A stretch of 64,000 nt of DNA from Entomomonas asaccharolytica (GCF_016653615.1 NZ_CP067393.1:2619673-2683672); one strand, 5' to 3'. Positions 1 through 11,183 are shown, numbered from the stretch's first letter. The notes: a model not told the origin generated them from the sequence alone. A program made the numbers and translations.

Positions 1-2712
<2,712 letters not shown>

Positions 2713-2728
2713 TCTCAATTAGATTGGA

Positions 2729-3823
2729 TTAATTTATTAACTGCTGCTTGGTAAGAAAAGCTAAAAAATCTTGCTGTTGTTTAACTGTAGCAATATGCTG
2801 GTAATCTGTTGGCCATTGCCCTTGTTTAAATTGATCATAAGCTTTTGGATTATAACGAGGAAAATCTTTATTCATCGCCTGTAGCCAATACGCAGCTTTT
2901 TGACACCCTTCATACCCATTGCTGCGAAGTGATAAAGCATAGAGTAACTTTAACAATCCACTCCTTTGTTTTTTCGGGAATGATCGAATCTTTAAACGTA
3001 ACATTAAGCGCTTGAAAAAAGAGGGACGAATGATGGTTGTTAATATCTCTGCACTCTTCTCAGGATAGTCTATTTGATAAGCATAGCCATATTTTTCAAA
3101 AAAACATTTTCCCATTTGATGGAAAAACTCTTTTTTACTCCAATAATGATAAATTATATTATGTGCTACTAAGGTTCTTTGCTTATCAAAACTCATCGCC
3201 AAACAAAATTGTTCTAATACTCGACATTGAGGATCTTCTAGCCACAACTCGTCAATAAGCTCAATGGCCTTTTCTATTAACGAACTATCCTCTGCAAAAA
3301 CACCTAATACACCAGAATTAAGGATTTTTAGTGAGGTATCTAGCTGTGGGTAGTTTGCTATTAAGTATTTATTTACTTTACCCATTAAATCATCATGAAT
3401 GCATTGATTCCAATTACCTTCAATACAATCAACTAACACCTGCCCCTTAGTAAATAAAGTAAATAACTGATTGGCATCTGTTGTTAAAATAGTATCAGTA
3501 TCTAAAAATACCGTCCGCTCAGCATAGGGTAACGCTGTTAAGATACCCACTGCCTTACGCCGATAATGATAATTTGTTGGCCCTAGCCAATCCTTTAATA
3601 ACTGTTCATTAAGTGGCAAAATTTCTACAGGCCACCCTTCATAATCCGTTGGTCTATCGGTTATTATTCGAATGCTAAAGTTTGCTTGTTTAGTATGCCG
3701 TAAAATACTTAGAATACTTAACTTAGTTTCAATCTGATAATTCAGATTATCCCCATACACAATATATAATAATTGATTTGCTACTTTATTTGGTATTACG
3801 CCAGAATAATTATTCAATACCAT
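2729..3823 (-). CDS. GT8-like glycosyltransferase
   Basis: 364 residues resembling nucleotide-sugar-dependent glycosyltransferases of the GT-A fold (GT8-like). The N-terminal beta-strand LLYIVYGDNLNY is followed by an R-K-A stretch and the D-x-D motif in VFLDTDTI (around residue 108), which would bind the metal and nucleotide sugar. Further on are NSGVLGV, typical of GT8 acceptor-site loops, and a basic C-terminal part (KRLMLRLKIRSFPKKQR) that may lie on the membrane. No signal peptide, so cytoplasmic. Substrate and product cannot be told from sequence; lipopolysaccharide core or another surface glycan is a guess. It stands alone, convergent with the small gene after ligA and separated from lpxH by 274 bases. 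Confidence 0.7.
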   Translation of the reverse strand: MVLNNYSGVIPNKVANQLLYIVYGDNLNYQIETKLSILSILRHTKQANFSIRIITDRPTDYEGWPVEILPLNEQLLKDWLGPTNYHYRRKAVGILTALPYAERTVFLDTDTILTTDANQLFTLFTKGQVLVDCIEGNWNQCIHDDLMGKVNKYLIANYPQLDTSLKILNSGVLGVFAEDSSLIEKAIELIDELWLEDPQCRVLEQFCLAMSFDKQRTLVAHNIIYHYWSKKEFFHQMGKCFFEKYGYAYQIDYPEKSAEILTTIIRPSFFKRLMLRLKIRSFPKKQRSGLLKLLYALSLRSNGYEGCQKAAYWLQAMNKDFPRYNPKAYDQFKQGQWPTDYQHIATVKQQQDFLAFLTKQQLIN

Positions 3824-3991
3824 TATTCTTTTTTCCCTGCTATTTGTTTATCTTATTGAAACAAAACATCATTAAGGAATTATTAAAAATAATATTTTTC
3901 TAAAAATAAATAATATCATTATAATTAATAACAGGCTCCCTAATCATGTTTATTAATCACGTAAATTTTGATAATTTATTTTATAAAAGCT

Positions 3992-4007
3992 GACAATTAT
4001 TATTGTC
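3992..4007. repeat. inverted repeat GACAAT-TATT-ATTGTC
   Basis: Perfect 6-bp arms around a 4-bp centre, about 170 bases upstream of the glycosyltransferase start. A possible operator for that gene; it is A/T-rich and vaguely Fur-like but not a convincing Fur box. Confidence 0.3.
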
Positions 4008-4033
4008 CCTGTTTTGTATATATTCTGTAACAT

Positions 4034-4060
4034 GCGTTTAAAAACAGAGGTTTTTAATGC
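4034..4060 (-). terminator. possible terminator after lpxH
   Basis: Stem TTAAAAAC / GTTTTTAA with an AGAG loop, extendable by a few pairs across a bulge, 38 bases past the lpxH stop. Mostly A-T pairs and no clear U-tract outside the stem, so only a weak candidate. Confidence 0.3.
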
Positions 4061-4097
4061 TTAAACAGTTAAGTCTACTCAAGAGGCGTGATAAATA

Positions 4098-4817
4098 TTA
4101 ATTAGTAGGCTCTAAGCTCATACCTTCTGGGGTAATTCTTAATACCTTACCATTAGGTTCCCAATCACCTAATACGATTCTTTTGGCAGGTTGTTTATTG
4201 GCCACTAATTCATGAATAGCTGGTCGATGTGTATGGCCATGAATTAACCGTTGTATTTTATATTTCTCTAATAATTTAACAACTTCTTCAGGCGTTACAT
4301 CCATGATATCCGCTGACTTCCCCCCTTTTTTCATTTTACTTTCTGCACGTAATTTAGCAGCTAATTGTTTTCTTTTTTTAAGGGGTAATAACCGTAATAG
4401 GAATAAAATAAAGGGGTTACGATAAAAACGCCGTTTTTGCTGATACTCAATATCTTTTGTACAAAGAATATCACCGTGTGACAGTAATATAGGGGTACCG
4501 TAAAAAGTGGTTAAGGTTGGATCTTTCAGTAATTCACAACCTGCTAGCTTACAAAAGGTTTTGCCAATAGCAAAATCTCGATTACCGTGCATTAAATAAA
4601 TTTTTATACCCTGCTCACTGAGTTTTTTTAGTTGGCGAGCAATACTATGTTCAAACTCTCCCATAGCATCATCACCCACCCATACATGAAAAAAATCACC
4701 TAGGATATATAACGCTTCACAATCCTGTGTTTTAGTGCGCAAAAAAGACAAGAACGCCTCAGTAATATCTGGGCGTTCTTCATTTAAATGTAAATCAGCG
4801 ATCAGTAAAATGCTCAT
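4098..4817 (-). CDS. lpxH: UDP-2,3-diacylglucosamine diphosphatase LpxH
   Basis: Hydrolyses UDP-2,3-diacylglucosamine to lipid X and UMP, the fourth step of lipid A synthesis, at the cytoplasmic face of the inner membrane. 239 residues, normal for the family. Calcineurin-like metallophosphoesterase motifs are all present: D-L-H (residues 8-10), GDFFHVWVGDD, GNRDF, SHGD and GHTHRP. The basic stretch near residues 135-170 (LLPLKKRKQ, KMKKGGK) fits the substrate-binding insertion cap. It follows ppiB by 8 bases on the same strand and is probably co-transcribed; lpxH next to ppiB is also the arrangement in Pseudomonas. Confidence 0.95.
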   Translation of the reverse strand: MSILLIADLHLNEERPDITEAFLSFLRTKTQDCEALYILGDFFHVWVGDDAMGEFEHSIARQLKKLSEQGIKIYLMHGNRDFAIGKTFCKLAGCELLKDPTLTTFYGTPILLSHGDILCTKDIEYQQKRRFYRNPFILFLLRLLPLKKRKQLAAKLRAESKMKKGGKSADIMDVTPEEVVKLLEKYKIQRLIHGHTHRPAIHELVANKQPAKRIVLGDWEPNGKVLRITPEGMSLEPTN

Positions 4818-4825
4818 TTACTTTC

Positions 4826-5323
4826 TTAGTCTGCTACAACCTCAGCTTTCTCAATAATTACATCTTCCACAGGAACATCTTGATGACCTGCTTTAGATGT
4901 TGTAGCAACCTCACGAATCTTATCTACCACATCCATGCCATCTACTACTTCACCAAACACAGCATAACCCCAACCTTGTGGAGTAGGTGCAGTATGATCT
5001 AAGAAAGCATTATCTTTGACATTGATAAAAAATTGCGCACTGGCTGAATGAGGATCCATGGTACGTGCCATAGCAATAGTACCGCGCTTATTAGAAAGAC
5101 CATTATTGGCTTCATTCTTAATAGGTGCATTGGTTTCTTTCTGGTTCATGCCTGGCTCAAAGCCGCCACCTTGAATCATAAAATTGTTTATTACGCGGTG
5201 AAAAATAGTGCCATTATAATGACCATCTTTTACATATTTTTCAAAATTAGCTGTGGTTTCTGGAGCTTTCTCAGCATCAAGTTTTAATGTGATAACGCCA
5301 TGGTTTGTATGTAATTTAATCAT
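4826..5323 (-). CDS. ppiB: peptidyl-prolyl cis-trans isomerase B (cyclophilin)
   Basis: Cytoplasmic cyclophilin-type prolyl isomerase, 165 residues, no signal peptide. Family motifs: [13 protein letters not shown] (catalytic Arg and the F-x-x-Q strand), [18 protein letters not shown], and [16 protein letters not shown]. First gene of a two-gene unit with lpxH. Confidence 0.95.
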   Translation of the reverse strand: MIKLHTNHGVITLKLDAEKAPETTANFEKYVKDGHYNGTIFHRVINNFMIQGGGFEPGMNQKETNAPIKNEANNGLSNKRGTIAMARTMDPHSASAQFFINVKDNAFLDHTAPTPQGWGYAVFGEVVDGMDVVDKIREVATTSKAGHQDVPVEDVIIEKAEVVAD

Positions 5324-5437
5324 AGTCTATTAGTCTTATAAAATGTCGATAGAAGTTTTTAAGAATACCATAAATATCTTTTACGCATAATTAAATGCAT
5401 TAAAATATAGTAACATAAGTTAAAATTTCTCAGCAGA

Positions 5438-5551
5438 TTAATTCACTATTACTGTTGTATCTAGCACAGAGGTATTTGCTACGGCACAACGGGGTATAGG
5501 TATCAATAGCATCATTAGTAAGATCGTGATGATTTTATATTTTCTAGCCAT
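5438..5551 (-). CDS. possible 37-residue exported peptide
   Basis: A short reading frame between ppiB and the next gene. It starts with a basic stretch (MARKYK), continues into a hydrophobic run (IITILLMMLLIPI) and an AVA-N site that would suit signal peptidase, leaving a mature peptide of only about 12 residues. The ribosome-binding site is weak. It may be a real small protein, the remnant of a longer secreted protein, or chance. Confidence 0.3.
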   Translation of the reverse strand: MARKYKIITILLMMLLIPIPRCAVANTSVLDTTVIVN

Positions 5552-5578
5552 ATTATTTTCGTCTACCTAACATAATTG

Positions 5579-5956
5579 CTATTGCTGAGAATTAATTGCT
5601 TGTTCAATATAATTGACAATTTCAGCGACGGTATTAGTAAAAACACCTGTCTGCCCTGCCATATGTGCATTATACCATGCTTCATAACCTTCTAAATAAT
5701 CACTATCAACTTGTGCATTGGCAATCTTCGTTGTTAAACTTTGCTGTAAGGTTTCTACAGACACGGGGGCATGTCCAATCTTATCAGTAAAACCTGTGGG
5801 GCTATTGGAATTAGCGATTTTAACATCACGGATAGTAATATGATAAATAGGCAATTGATCGCTACCAAGCTCAACTTTATTTATAATCACCGTAGAATTT
5901 TCTTCTTGCTCGCGCTGTTGATATAACCAAACTTCCCCTACCTTATATTTATCCAT
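5579..5956 (-). CDS. hypothetical protein, 125 aa
   Basis: Family not recognised. The ATG at 5956 is chosen because AAGGAG lies 5 bases upstream; the TTG one codon earlier is less likely. The protein is acidic and soluble, starts with YKVGEVWLYQQR, and has GYEAWYNAHMAGQTGVF near the C-terminus. The N-terminal half looks like a small beta-barrel (strands with VWLY, STVIINKVEL, IYHITIRDV) and the rest is helical. No signal peptide or membrane segment. It lies on the same strand as, and downstream of, the SDR at 6002-6742, with 45 bases between them. Confidence 0.65.
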   Translation of the reverse strand: MDKYKVGEVWLYQQREQEENSTVIINKVELGSDQLPIYHITIRDVKIANSNSPTGFTDKIGHAPVSVETLQQSLTTKIANAQVDSDYLEGYEAWYNAHMAGQTGVFTNTVAEIVNYIEQAINSQQ

Positions 5957-6001
5957 CAAAACTCCTTAAAATATAAATAGACGGAGTAAGAAGAGTACTC
6001 C

Positions 6002-6742
6002 TTATTGCGCGGTATAACCACCATCGACTAATAAACTAGTACCCACGATAAAACTCGCGTCCTCTGATGCTAAAAATAATACAGCTTTTGCAATCTCTTC
6101 TGCTTTACCTAAACGCCCTATGGGATGTAATTTAACTAAATCGGCTTTTAGTTCTGGCGTCATATAATCCAATGTATGGCTACTAATATAGCCAGGGCAT
6201 ACCGCATTAATGCGTATCCCTTTTGCCGCATAAGTAATCCCTAATGAACGAGTCAAATTGATAATACCCCCTTTAGTGGCAGGATAAACAGTATGGCCTA
6301 TTTGTCCAACACAGCCTAAAGCGGTAGCGTTATTAATAATAGCTCCTGATCCTTGTGGTAACATATATTTAAGCGCATATTTATTGGTTAAAAAAATACC
6401 TGTTAAATTCACATCAACCATTTGTTGCCAATCTTCTAATAATAATTCCTCACAAGGCTCTTTATTACCACGTATACTTGCGTTAGCAAACACTACATCT
6501 ATATGTCCATAAACTTTTATTGTTTCTGCAAATAAATTGGCTATTTCACCTTCATTAGCTACATCAGCCTTAATATAACGGGATTTAGTAACAGACGTTA
6601 ATGCCTGAATAGGTGAGGTGGCATCTTCATGAATATCAGTAAATACCACTGTAGCCCCCTCTTGTAACATCAGTTCAGCAGTGGCAAAACCTATATCACT
6701 GGAAGCACCTGTTATAATAGCTACCTTATCTTTTAATCTCAT
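6002..6742 (-). CDS. short-chain dehydrogenase/reductase with altered motifs
   Basis: Rossmann-fold SDR, 246 residues from the ATG at 6742, which has GAGGAG 8 bases upstream; the ATG ten codons earlier has no such site. Overall layout is classical, with Tyr153 and Lys157 present (TVYPATKGG). Three normally strict positions differ. The cofactor loop reads TGASSDIG instead of TGxxxGIG. NNAG is ANAS (residues 86-89). The catalytic Ser, 13 residues before Tyr, is Thr140. It could still bind NAD(P) and act slowly, or have become a binding protein. It is divergent from phaR, so a link to 3-hydroxyacid metabolism is possible but unproven. Confidence 0.8.
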   Translation of the reverse strand: MRLKDKVAIITGASSDIGFATAELMLQEGATVVFTDIHEDATSPIQALTSVTKSRYIKADVANEGEIANLFAETIKVYGHIDVVFANASIRGNKEPCEELLLEDWQQMVDVNLTGIFLTNKYALKYMLPQGSGAIINNATALGCVGQIGHTVYPATKGGIINLTRSLGITYAAKGIRINAVCPGYISSHTLDYMTPELKADLVKLHPIGRLGKAEEIAKAVLFLASEDASFIVGTSLLVDGGYTAQ

Positions 6743-7002
6743 CGAGTTAACTCCTCTGTTTATTATTTTCATAGAATCTAAAATAGCTAATCAACAACAA
6801 GGAAATTTACAATTAGCTTATATATTCATTAACCTACATACTTCATCTTATTTTTATAATTTGTAAATTATGTACAACATAACCATAAACAATAATCAAC
6901 TATTAGTAAATAATTATCTGTAGATTAATCTTATTAGTACATTGATAAAACTTTATAAATTATTAATTTACAAATAATAGCAGGATAAGTGGATTACTGT
7001 TG

Positions 7003-7008
7003 TATAAT
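7003..7008 (+). promoter_or_regulatory. -10 box candidate for phaR
   Basis: A perfect TATAAT lies 25 bases before the phaR ATG. No good -35 hexamer sits 16-18 bases upstream, so this is a weak or activator-dependent promoter at best. Confidence 0.35.
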
Positions 7009-7033
7009 TAACGGGATTAATTTTTTACTATAA

Positions 7034-7558
7034 ATGAGCAGTTTAATGTCTGATACATCCACCATCCATTTAATCAAAAAATATGCTAACCGTCGCTTAT
7101 ATGATAGCCACACAAGTACCCATATTACCTTACAAGATATTCGTAATTATGTAATTGAAGAAATTCCTTTTCAGGTAGTAGAAGCAAAATCTGGCGAAGA
7201 TATAACCAGAAGCATATTACTGCAAATCATCCAAGATGCAGAAACCGATGGTGATCCTATTTTTTCTAGTCAGGCACTAAAAAACATTATTCGTTTTTAT
7301 GGCCCTTTCCAAGGCATGCTTGGTAGTTATCTTGAAAAAACCTTAGAATCGGTTATGGAGATTCAAAAGCAATCGGGTATGCCTTCCACTGAAGCATGGA
7401 CTGACTTTATGTCTAGTCAAATGCCAGTTATGCAAAAAGTCATGCAAGAATATCTAGAGCGCACCAAACAACTTTATATGAACACACAGAACATGTTTGG
7501 TATGTTTCCTACCTTCCCCACACCTTTTAATCAAAACAAAAAAAAGGAGGAGAATTAA
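7034..7558 (+). CDS. phaR: polyhydroxyalkanoate synthesis repressor PhaR
   Basis: DNA- and PHB-granule-binding regulator that represses phasin and pha genes until granules form. 174 residues. The N-terminal PHA-accumulation-regulator domain is clear: IKKYANRRLYD (family signature), then YVIEEIPFQVVEAKSGEDITRSILLQII. The C-terminal half is amphipathic, with Met and Gln (MPVMQKVMQEYLERTKQLYMNTQNMFGMFPTFPTPF), which suits granule binding. The start could be the ATG at 7034 or the one four codons on at 7046; neither has a strong Shine-Dalgarno sequence. It is convergent with the phasin gene and next to a full PHB pathway, which supports the role. Confidence 0.92.
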   Translation: MSSLMSDTSTIHLIKKYANRRLYDSHTSTHITLQDIRNYVIEEIPFQVVEAKSGEDITRSILLQIIQDAETDGDPIFSSQALKNIIRFYGPFQGMLGSYLEKTLESVMEIQKQSGMPSTEAWTDFMSSQMPVMQKVMQEYLERTKQLYMNTQNMFGMFPTFPTPFNQNKKKEEN

Positions 7559-7571
7559 TATTCTCCCCCTT
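7544..7571 (-). terminator. shared terminator of phasin and phaR
   Basis: Stem of 12 bp with one mismatch (AAGGAGGAGAAT / ATTCTCCCCCTT) and a TAAT loop, overlapping the end of phaR. On the minus strand it is followed by a run of T (complement of the A-rich end of phaR), so it mainly serves the phasin gene. Confidence 0.65.
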
Positions 7572-7592
7572 GTTATTTCTAACAGCTAATTA

Positions 7593-8153
7593 TTAGCTTG
7601 CTTTACGGCTAGTTGCAGCTTTAGTTGCTTTATCAGCAGCTACTGTAGCCGCATTGATATTGTTTTCTGTCATTTCAGCTACTTTCTTAGCGGCTTTTTG
7701 CAAGCTTTCATAAGCTGTACCAGCACCTTCTAAAGCTGATTTTAATACAGAAACCACTGGCTCAGAACCAGCAGGTGCATTTTTAACAATATTTTCAACA
7801 AGTTCTTGCACTTGCTTACCGCCTTGGTTTACTTGATTTTCAGCTAATTTACTGATGCTAGCTTGAGTTTTAGAGATTAAATCATATACTTGACGATTGA
7901 ACTCTAAAATACGCTCAGCTTGAGCAGCAGGTTGTGATAAAGAAGCCTGTAAACTAGCAAATGATTGTGGATCACGTACAGTTAATAGTTTACGAAAATT
8001 TTCAAAGCTTTCTTCTGAAGACGCTTTTAAGGTATTTAATTGAAGTTGTGTTAATTGCTCAACACCTTCAAATACTTTATCACTTAGTTCTTTTAATAGA
8101 TCAAGATTTTTAACTTGAACATCTTGTAATTTATCAGTATTAAACGTTGCCAT
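7593..8153 (-). CDS. phasin family protein (PHB granule coat)
   Basis: Amphipathic helical protein of the phasin family that coats PHB granules and limits their coalescence. 186 residues from the ATG at 8153, which has GGAGAG about 7 bases upstream; an in-frame ATG five codons earlier lies before that site. Nearly all helix, no Cys, many Gln, Ala, Lys and Glu. Features common in phasins are RDPQSFASLQASLSQPA and the C-terminal Ala/Lys/Thr-rich tail (ATVAADKATKAATSRKAS). It is convergent with phaR and divergent from the DUF3141 gene. Likely repressed by PhaR, as in other PHB producers; no operator is identified. Confidence 0.88.
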   Translation of the reverse strand: MATFNTDKLQDVQVKNLDLLKELSDKVFEGVEQLTQLQLNTLKASSEESFENFRKLLTVRDPQSFASLQASLSQPAAQAERILEFNRQVYDLISKTQASISKLAENQVNQGGKQVQELVENIVKNAPAGSEPVVSVLKSALEGAGTAYESLQKAAKKVAEMTENNINAATVAADKATKAATSRKAS

Positions 8154-8437
8154 GGTTAAACTCTCCACAATTTTATATTAATTAGGTACTACAATTTCTG
8201 CATTGATACAGCTAAAACTTTTCTCAACATGTGCGCCTATTTTTGGCCAATTAAAATATTTTTGCAAGCATTATTTTTGCACCGCACAATAAATTTTACT
8301 ACAATATATTATCTAACATTATTTGTTTTTGATTTTGTTACTAAAATGCTATATTAGCTAGTATTAGTAAGATGTTAACTTTATGGCATATTATCAAAAA
8401 GGATAAATTTTGCCACCTCACTATGGGAGATTTAAGT

Positions 8438-10918
8438 ATGAGCCAAGATGATTATATTGCAAAGCAAGAAAGAGCAATATCCTCTATTACCTCATTACTC
8501 ACTGGCTTACGTAAGCTCAGCTTATTACATATCGATATTAATCAAGAATCCATTAGTAAGTGGCAAGAAGATAATATTACGCCTATTCAAAAAGATATTC
8601 TTAAAGTTCCAACAGTAGAAGATTGGCGCGAATATTTGGCAGATATTCCACAAAGACTTACCCTATTTTGGGATACATTACGCCAACGTGGTGACAATAC
8701 CCTTACCTATCAAGCTGAAGATCGTCCTTTATTACTAAAGTTTGATTACGAAGTATTAATTGATGGTAGAGATTTAGCTGAACCTTGCAACTATGCTTTA
8801 TTAGAAATCAAACCGCTACCTGGCCAAGTTATTAATGAAAAATTACAACCTATTGTGGTGGTTGATCCAAGAGGTGGTCATGGGGCAGGTATTGGTGGTT
8901 TTAAAGAGGACTCTGAAATTGGTGAAAGCTTAAGAGCAGGTCATCCTACTTATTTTATTTCTTTTACTTATAGCCCAGTAAAAGGACAAACCTTAGAAAC
9001 CATTACAAAAGCACAGGCTGTTTTTATTGAAGAAGTGATTAGACGCCATCCAAAGCATGATAAACCAATTATCATTGGTAATTGTCAAGCAGGCTGGGCA
9101 ATTATGCTGTTAGCTTCAGAACGCCCTGAACTGCCTGGTGGTATCATTATTAATGGAGCACCCCTAGCCTATTGGTCTGGAGTAACAGGTCGCAATCCAA
9201 TGCGTTATGCAGGTGGATTAATGGGCGGTGCTTGGGGAACTCGACTCGCAAGTGACTTAGGTAATGGCCGTTTTGATGGTACATGGTTAGTCACTAATTT
9301 TGAAAACTTAAATCCCGCTAATACTTTTTGGGGTAAATACTATAACCTTTACTCAAAAATAGACACTGAGCCACCTCGTTTCCTAGATTTTGAACAATGG
9401 TGGGGCAATCCTGTACTTTATAATAGTGAAGAAATTGAAGCGATTGTTGATGAGCTATTTATTGGTAATCGCTTAACCAACTCTGGCCTTGGTGGGCAAA
9501 ATAAAATTTTCCGTAATATTGAATCGCCCATTATTGTATTCTGTTCATCAGGTGACAATATTACCCCTCCACAACAAGCATTAAACTGGATTATTGATGT
9601 TTATCCAAATGACCTAGACTTAAAGAAAGCGGGTAAAACCATTATCTATTTACAACATCATAGTGTTGGTCATCTTGGTATCTTTGTGTCTGGCACAGTT
9701 GCGCGTCGTGAACATCGACAACTTATTGCTTCTTTAGATGCAGTAAAAGCATTACCTCCAGGACTCTTTGAAATGATCATCAAAGATGTGAAAGATAAAA
9801 ATGGCAAAATTATAGATCATAAAGTTGTTTTTGAAACACGTAGTATTAAAGACTTACAAACAGGTGATGCCGACGGTAGAGACGATGAAAAAGTATTCTC
9901 TTTAGTGAGTCGTATTTCAGAAACCAATAGTAACCTTTATGAATGGTTAATTCGTCCCATCTTACGCCTGTCTATTAGTGAGCCTGTCGCGCAGTATTTA
10001 AGAGATGCTAATCCATTCCATGTCAATCAAGTAGCATGGAGTAGTATTAACCCGATGACTTGGTGGCTACCAGGAACTGCTGAGATGATAAAAGCTAATC
10101 GTCGCCCAGTACGTGCTGATAATCCTTTATTAGCGTGGCAAGAAGCACTTTCTAACAACATTACTAATGTATTAGATGTATATCGCGATACGCGAGACTC
10201 TACCCAAGAAATGTGTTTTTACACGGTATATGGCATATTGAATGCGTTAACTAATTCTCATGCTAACTATTTAGAACAAAGCACCATCAATCAAAGTAAA
10301 GAACTAACACATCGCCTTGAAAACTCACTAACCCAAGGTAATGTTCAAGATGCAACGATACGTATTCTACTTTTACTCGCTAATAAAGCAGGCATGGTTG
10401 ATCGTGACTTCCTTGCAGGATTTGTGCAACACTATCGTGAGACTAAAAACTATAATCCATTAACTGATAGAAAAGCATTAAGAGAAATTATCAATCTACA
10501 AAGCTTACTTGTATTTACCTTACCTGAGGAAAGTTTAAATACATTAACCAACTTATTACCTTCCATAGAGGTTCGTAAAGAGGTGTTAGAAAGTGTCGCT
10601 ATATCTGAACCAGCCCTCATTCAAACCAATGATAAAACACAAGCGTTATGGTTAAAGATTAATGATATTTTATTAGGTGAAGCGGCTAAATCTGTGCCTG
10701 CTATAAAAAAAGTTGCTCCCGTGAAAAAAGCTGTTACACCAGCTAAAAAGAAGGTAACTAAATCGGCTAAGCAAACAGCTACTAAACCAACAATGGCTCA
10801 AAAAGCTAAACCTAAAGTAGCAAAAAAATCTGTTGCAGACACAGCTTCTAGCAAAAGAACTACGACTAAAGTAGCCAAAATAACAACAAAACCCAATGAT
10901 TCTACAAAGAAAAAATAA
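8438..10918 (+). CDS. DUF3141 PHA-synthase-like alpha/beta hydrolase with histone-like tail
   Basis: 826 residues from the ATG at 8438 (GGGAG 8 bases upstream); the frame extends 22 codons further without a better start. Residues about 100-470 form an alpha/beta-hydrolase domain like PHA synthase and match the DUF3141 family. The nucleophile elbow is G-N-C-Q-A-G with Cys216, as in synthases (GxCxG), not the usual Ser. Asp373 (SSGDNITPP) and His412 (HSVGHLG) complete the triad. The middle is helical. The last 80 residues are rich in Lys, Ala, Thr and Pro (VKKAVTPAKKKVTKSAKQ), like histone H1, AlgP or the PhaF tail, so it may tether granules to DNA. It lies between the phasin and phaBAC. Whether it polymerises, degrades or only binds PHB is unknown. 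Confidence 0.82.
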   Translation: MSQDDYIAKQERAISSITSLLTGLRKLSLLHIDINQESISKWQEDNITPIQKDILKVPTVEDWREYLADIPQRLTLFWDTLRQRGDNTLTYQAEDRPLLLKFDYEVLIDGRDLAEPCNYALLEIKPLPGQVINEKLQPIVVVDPRGGHGAGIGGFKEDSEIGESLRAGHPTYFISFTYSPVKGQTLETITKAQAVFIEEVIRRHPKHDKPIIIGNCQAGWAIMLLASERPELPGGIIINGAPLAYWSGVTGRNPMRYAGGLMGGAWGTRLASDLGNGRFDGTWLVTNFENLNPANTFWGKYYNLYSKIDTEPPRFLDFEQWWGNPVLYNSEEIEAIVDELFIGNRLTNSGLGGQNKIFRNIESPIIVFCSSGDNITPPQQALNWIIDVYPNDLDLKKAGKTIIYLQHHSVGHLGIFVSGTVARREHRQLIASLDAVKALPPGLFEMIIKDVKDKNGKIIDHKVVFETRSIKDLQTGDADGRDDEKVFSLVSRISETNSNLYEWLIRPILRLSISEPVAQYLRDANPFHVNQVAWSSINPMTWWLPGTAEMIKANRRPVRADNPLLAWQEALSNNITNVLDVYRDTRDSTQEMCFYTVYGILNALTNSHANYLEQSTINQSKELTHRLENSLTQGNVQDATIRILLLLANKAGMVDRDFLAGFVQHYRETKNYNPLTDRKALREIINLQSLLVFTLPEESLNTLTNLLPSIEVRKEVLESVAISEPALIQTNDKTQALWLKINDILLGEAAKSVPAIKKVAPVKKAVTPAKKKVTKSAKQTATKPTMAQKAKPKVAKKSVADTASSKRTTTKVAKITTKPNDSTKKK

Positions 10919-10940
10919 CTTGTAATAAATAGCCACATAA

Positions 10941-10978
10941 TGGAGATGAAATTCACTTTCATCTCCAGCTATTTTCTT
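10941..10978 (+). terminator. terminator after the DUF3141 gene
   Basis: Perfect 11-bp stem TGGAGATGAAA / TTTCATCTCCA with loop TTCAC, 22 bases past the stop, followed by a moderately T-rich stretch (ATTTTCTTAT). Confidence 0.7.
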
Positions 10979-11007
10979 ATACAATGAAGAGATGATTTAA
11001 ACTCTTA

Positions 11008-11020
11008 AACACAGTGTGTT
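11008..11020. promoter_or_regulatory. palindrome AACACA-G-TGTGTT upstream of phaB
   Basis: Perfect odd palindrome with 6-bp arms, about 165 bases before the phaB start and in the only sizeable gap upstream of phaBAC. The loop would be too small for a stable RNA hairpin, so a dimeric repressor or activator site is more likely. The binding protein is unknown. Confidence 0.4.
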
Positions 11021-11050
11021 ACACGCTCTTCGGTAGTTTTTTATTATCCC

Positions 11051-11112
11051 AGATCAATAATATATTAAGTAAATAAATTACCAACTGATCATGTTCGTCA
11101 GATCAATAATAT
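11051..11112 (+). repeat. two copies of AGATCAATAATAT upstream of phaB
   Basis: The 13-mer occurs at 11051-11063 and 11100-11112, 49 bases apart. A third copy lies upstream of hpaB at 61392-61404. All three are intergenic. The core ATCAA-N4/5-TT somewhat resembles an IHF site but departs from its consensus. Confidence 0.45.
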
Positions 11113-11183
11113 TTTGCCGTGATTGTGTTTAGCTATAGCTATAAAAGAAATAACTATGTCAACCACAATAATAAGGGTAAATT

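Noticed and set aside
10673-10984. 103-residue reading frame on the minus strand
   Set aside because: It is the complement of the Lys/Ala-rich tail of the DUF3141 gene; its Cys/Phe/Ser-rich composition is an artefact of that repeat-like sequence.
11051-11112. FNR/ANR boxes upstream of phaB
   Set aside because: Only the ATCAA half is present; the TTGAT half is missing at the required distance in all three copies of the repeat.
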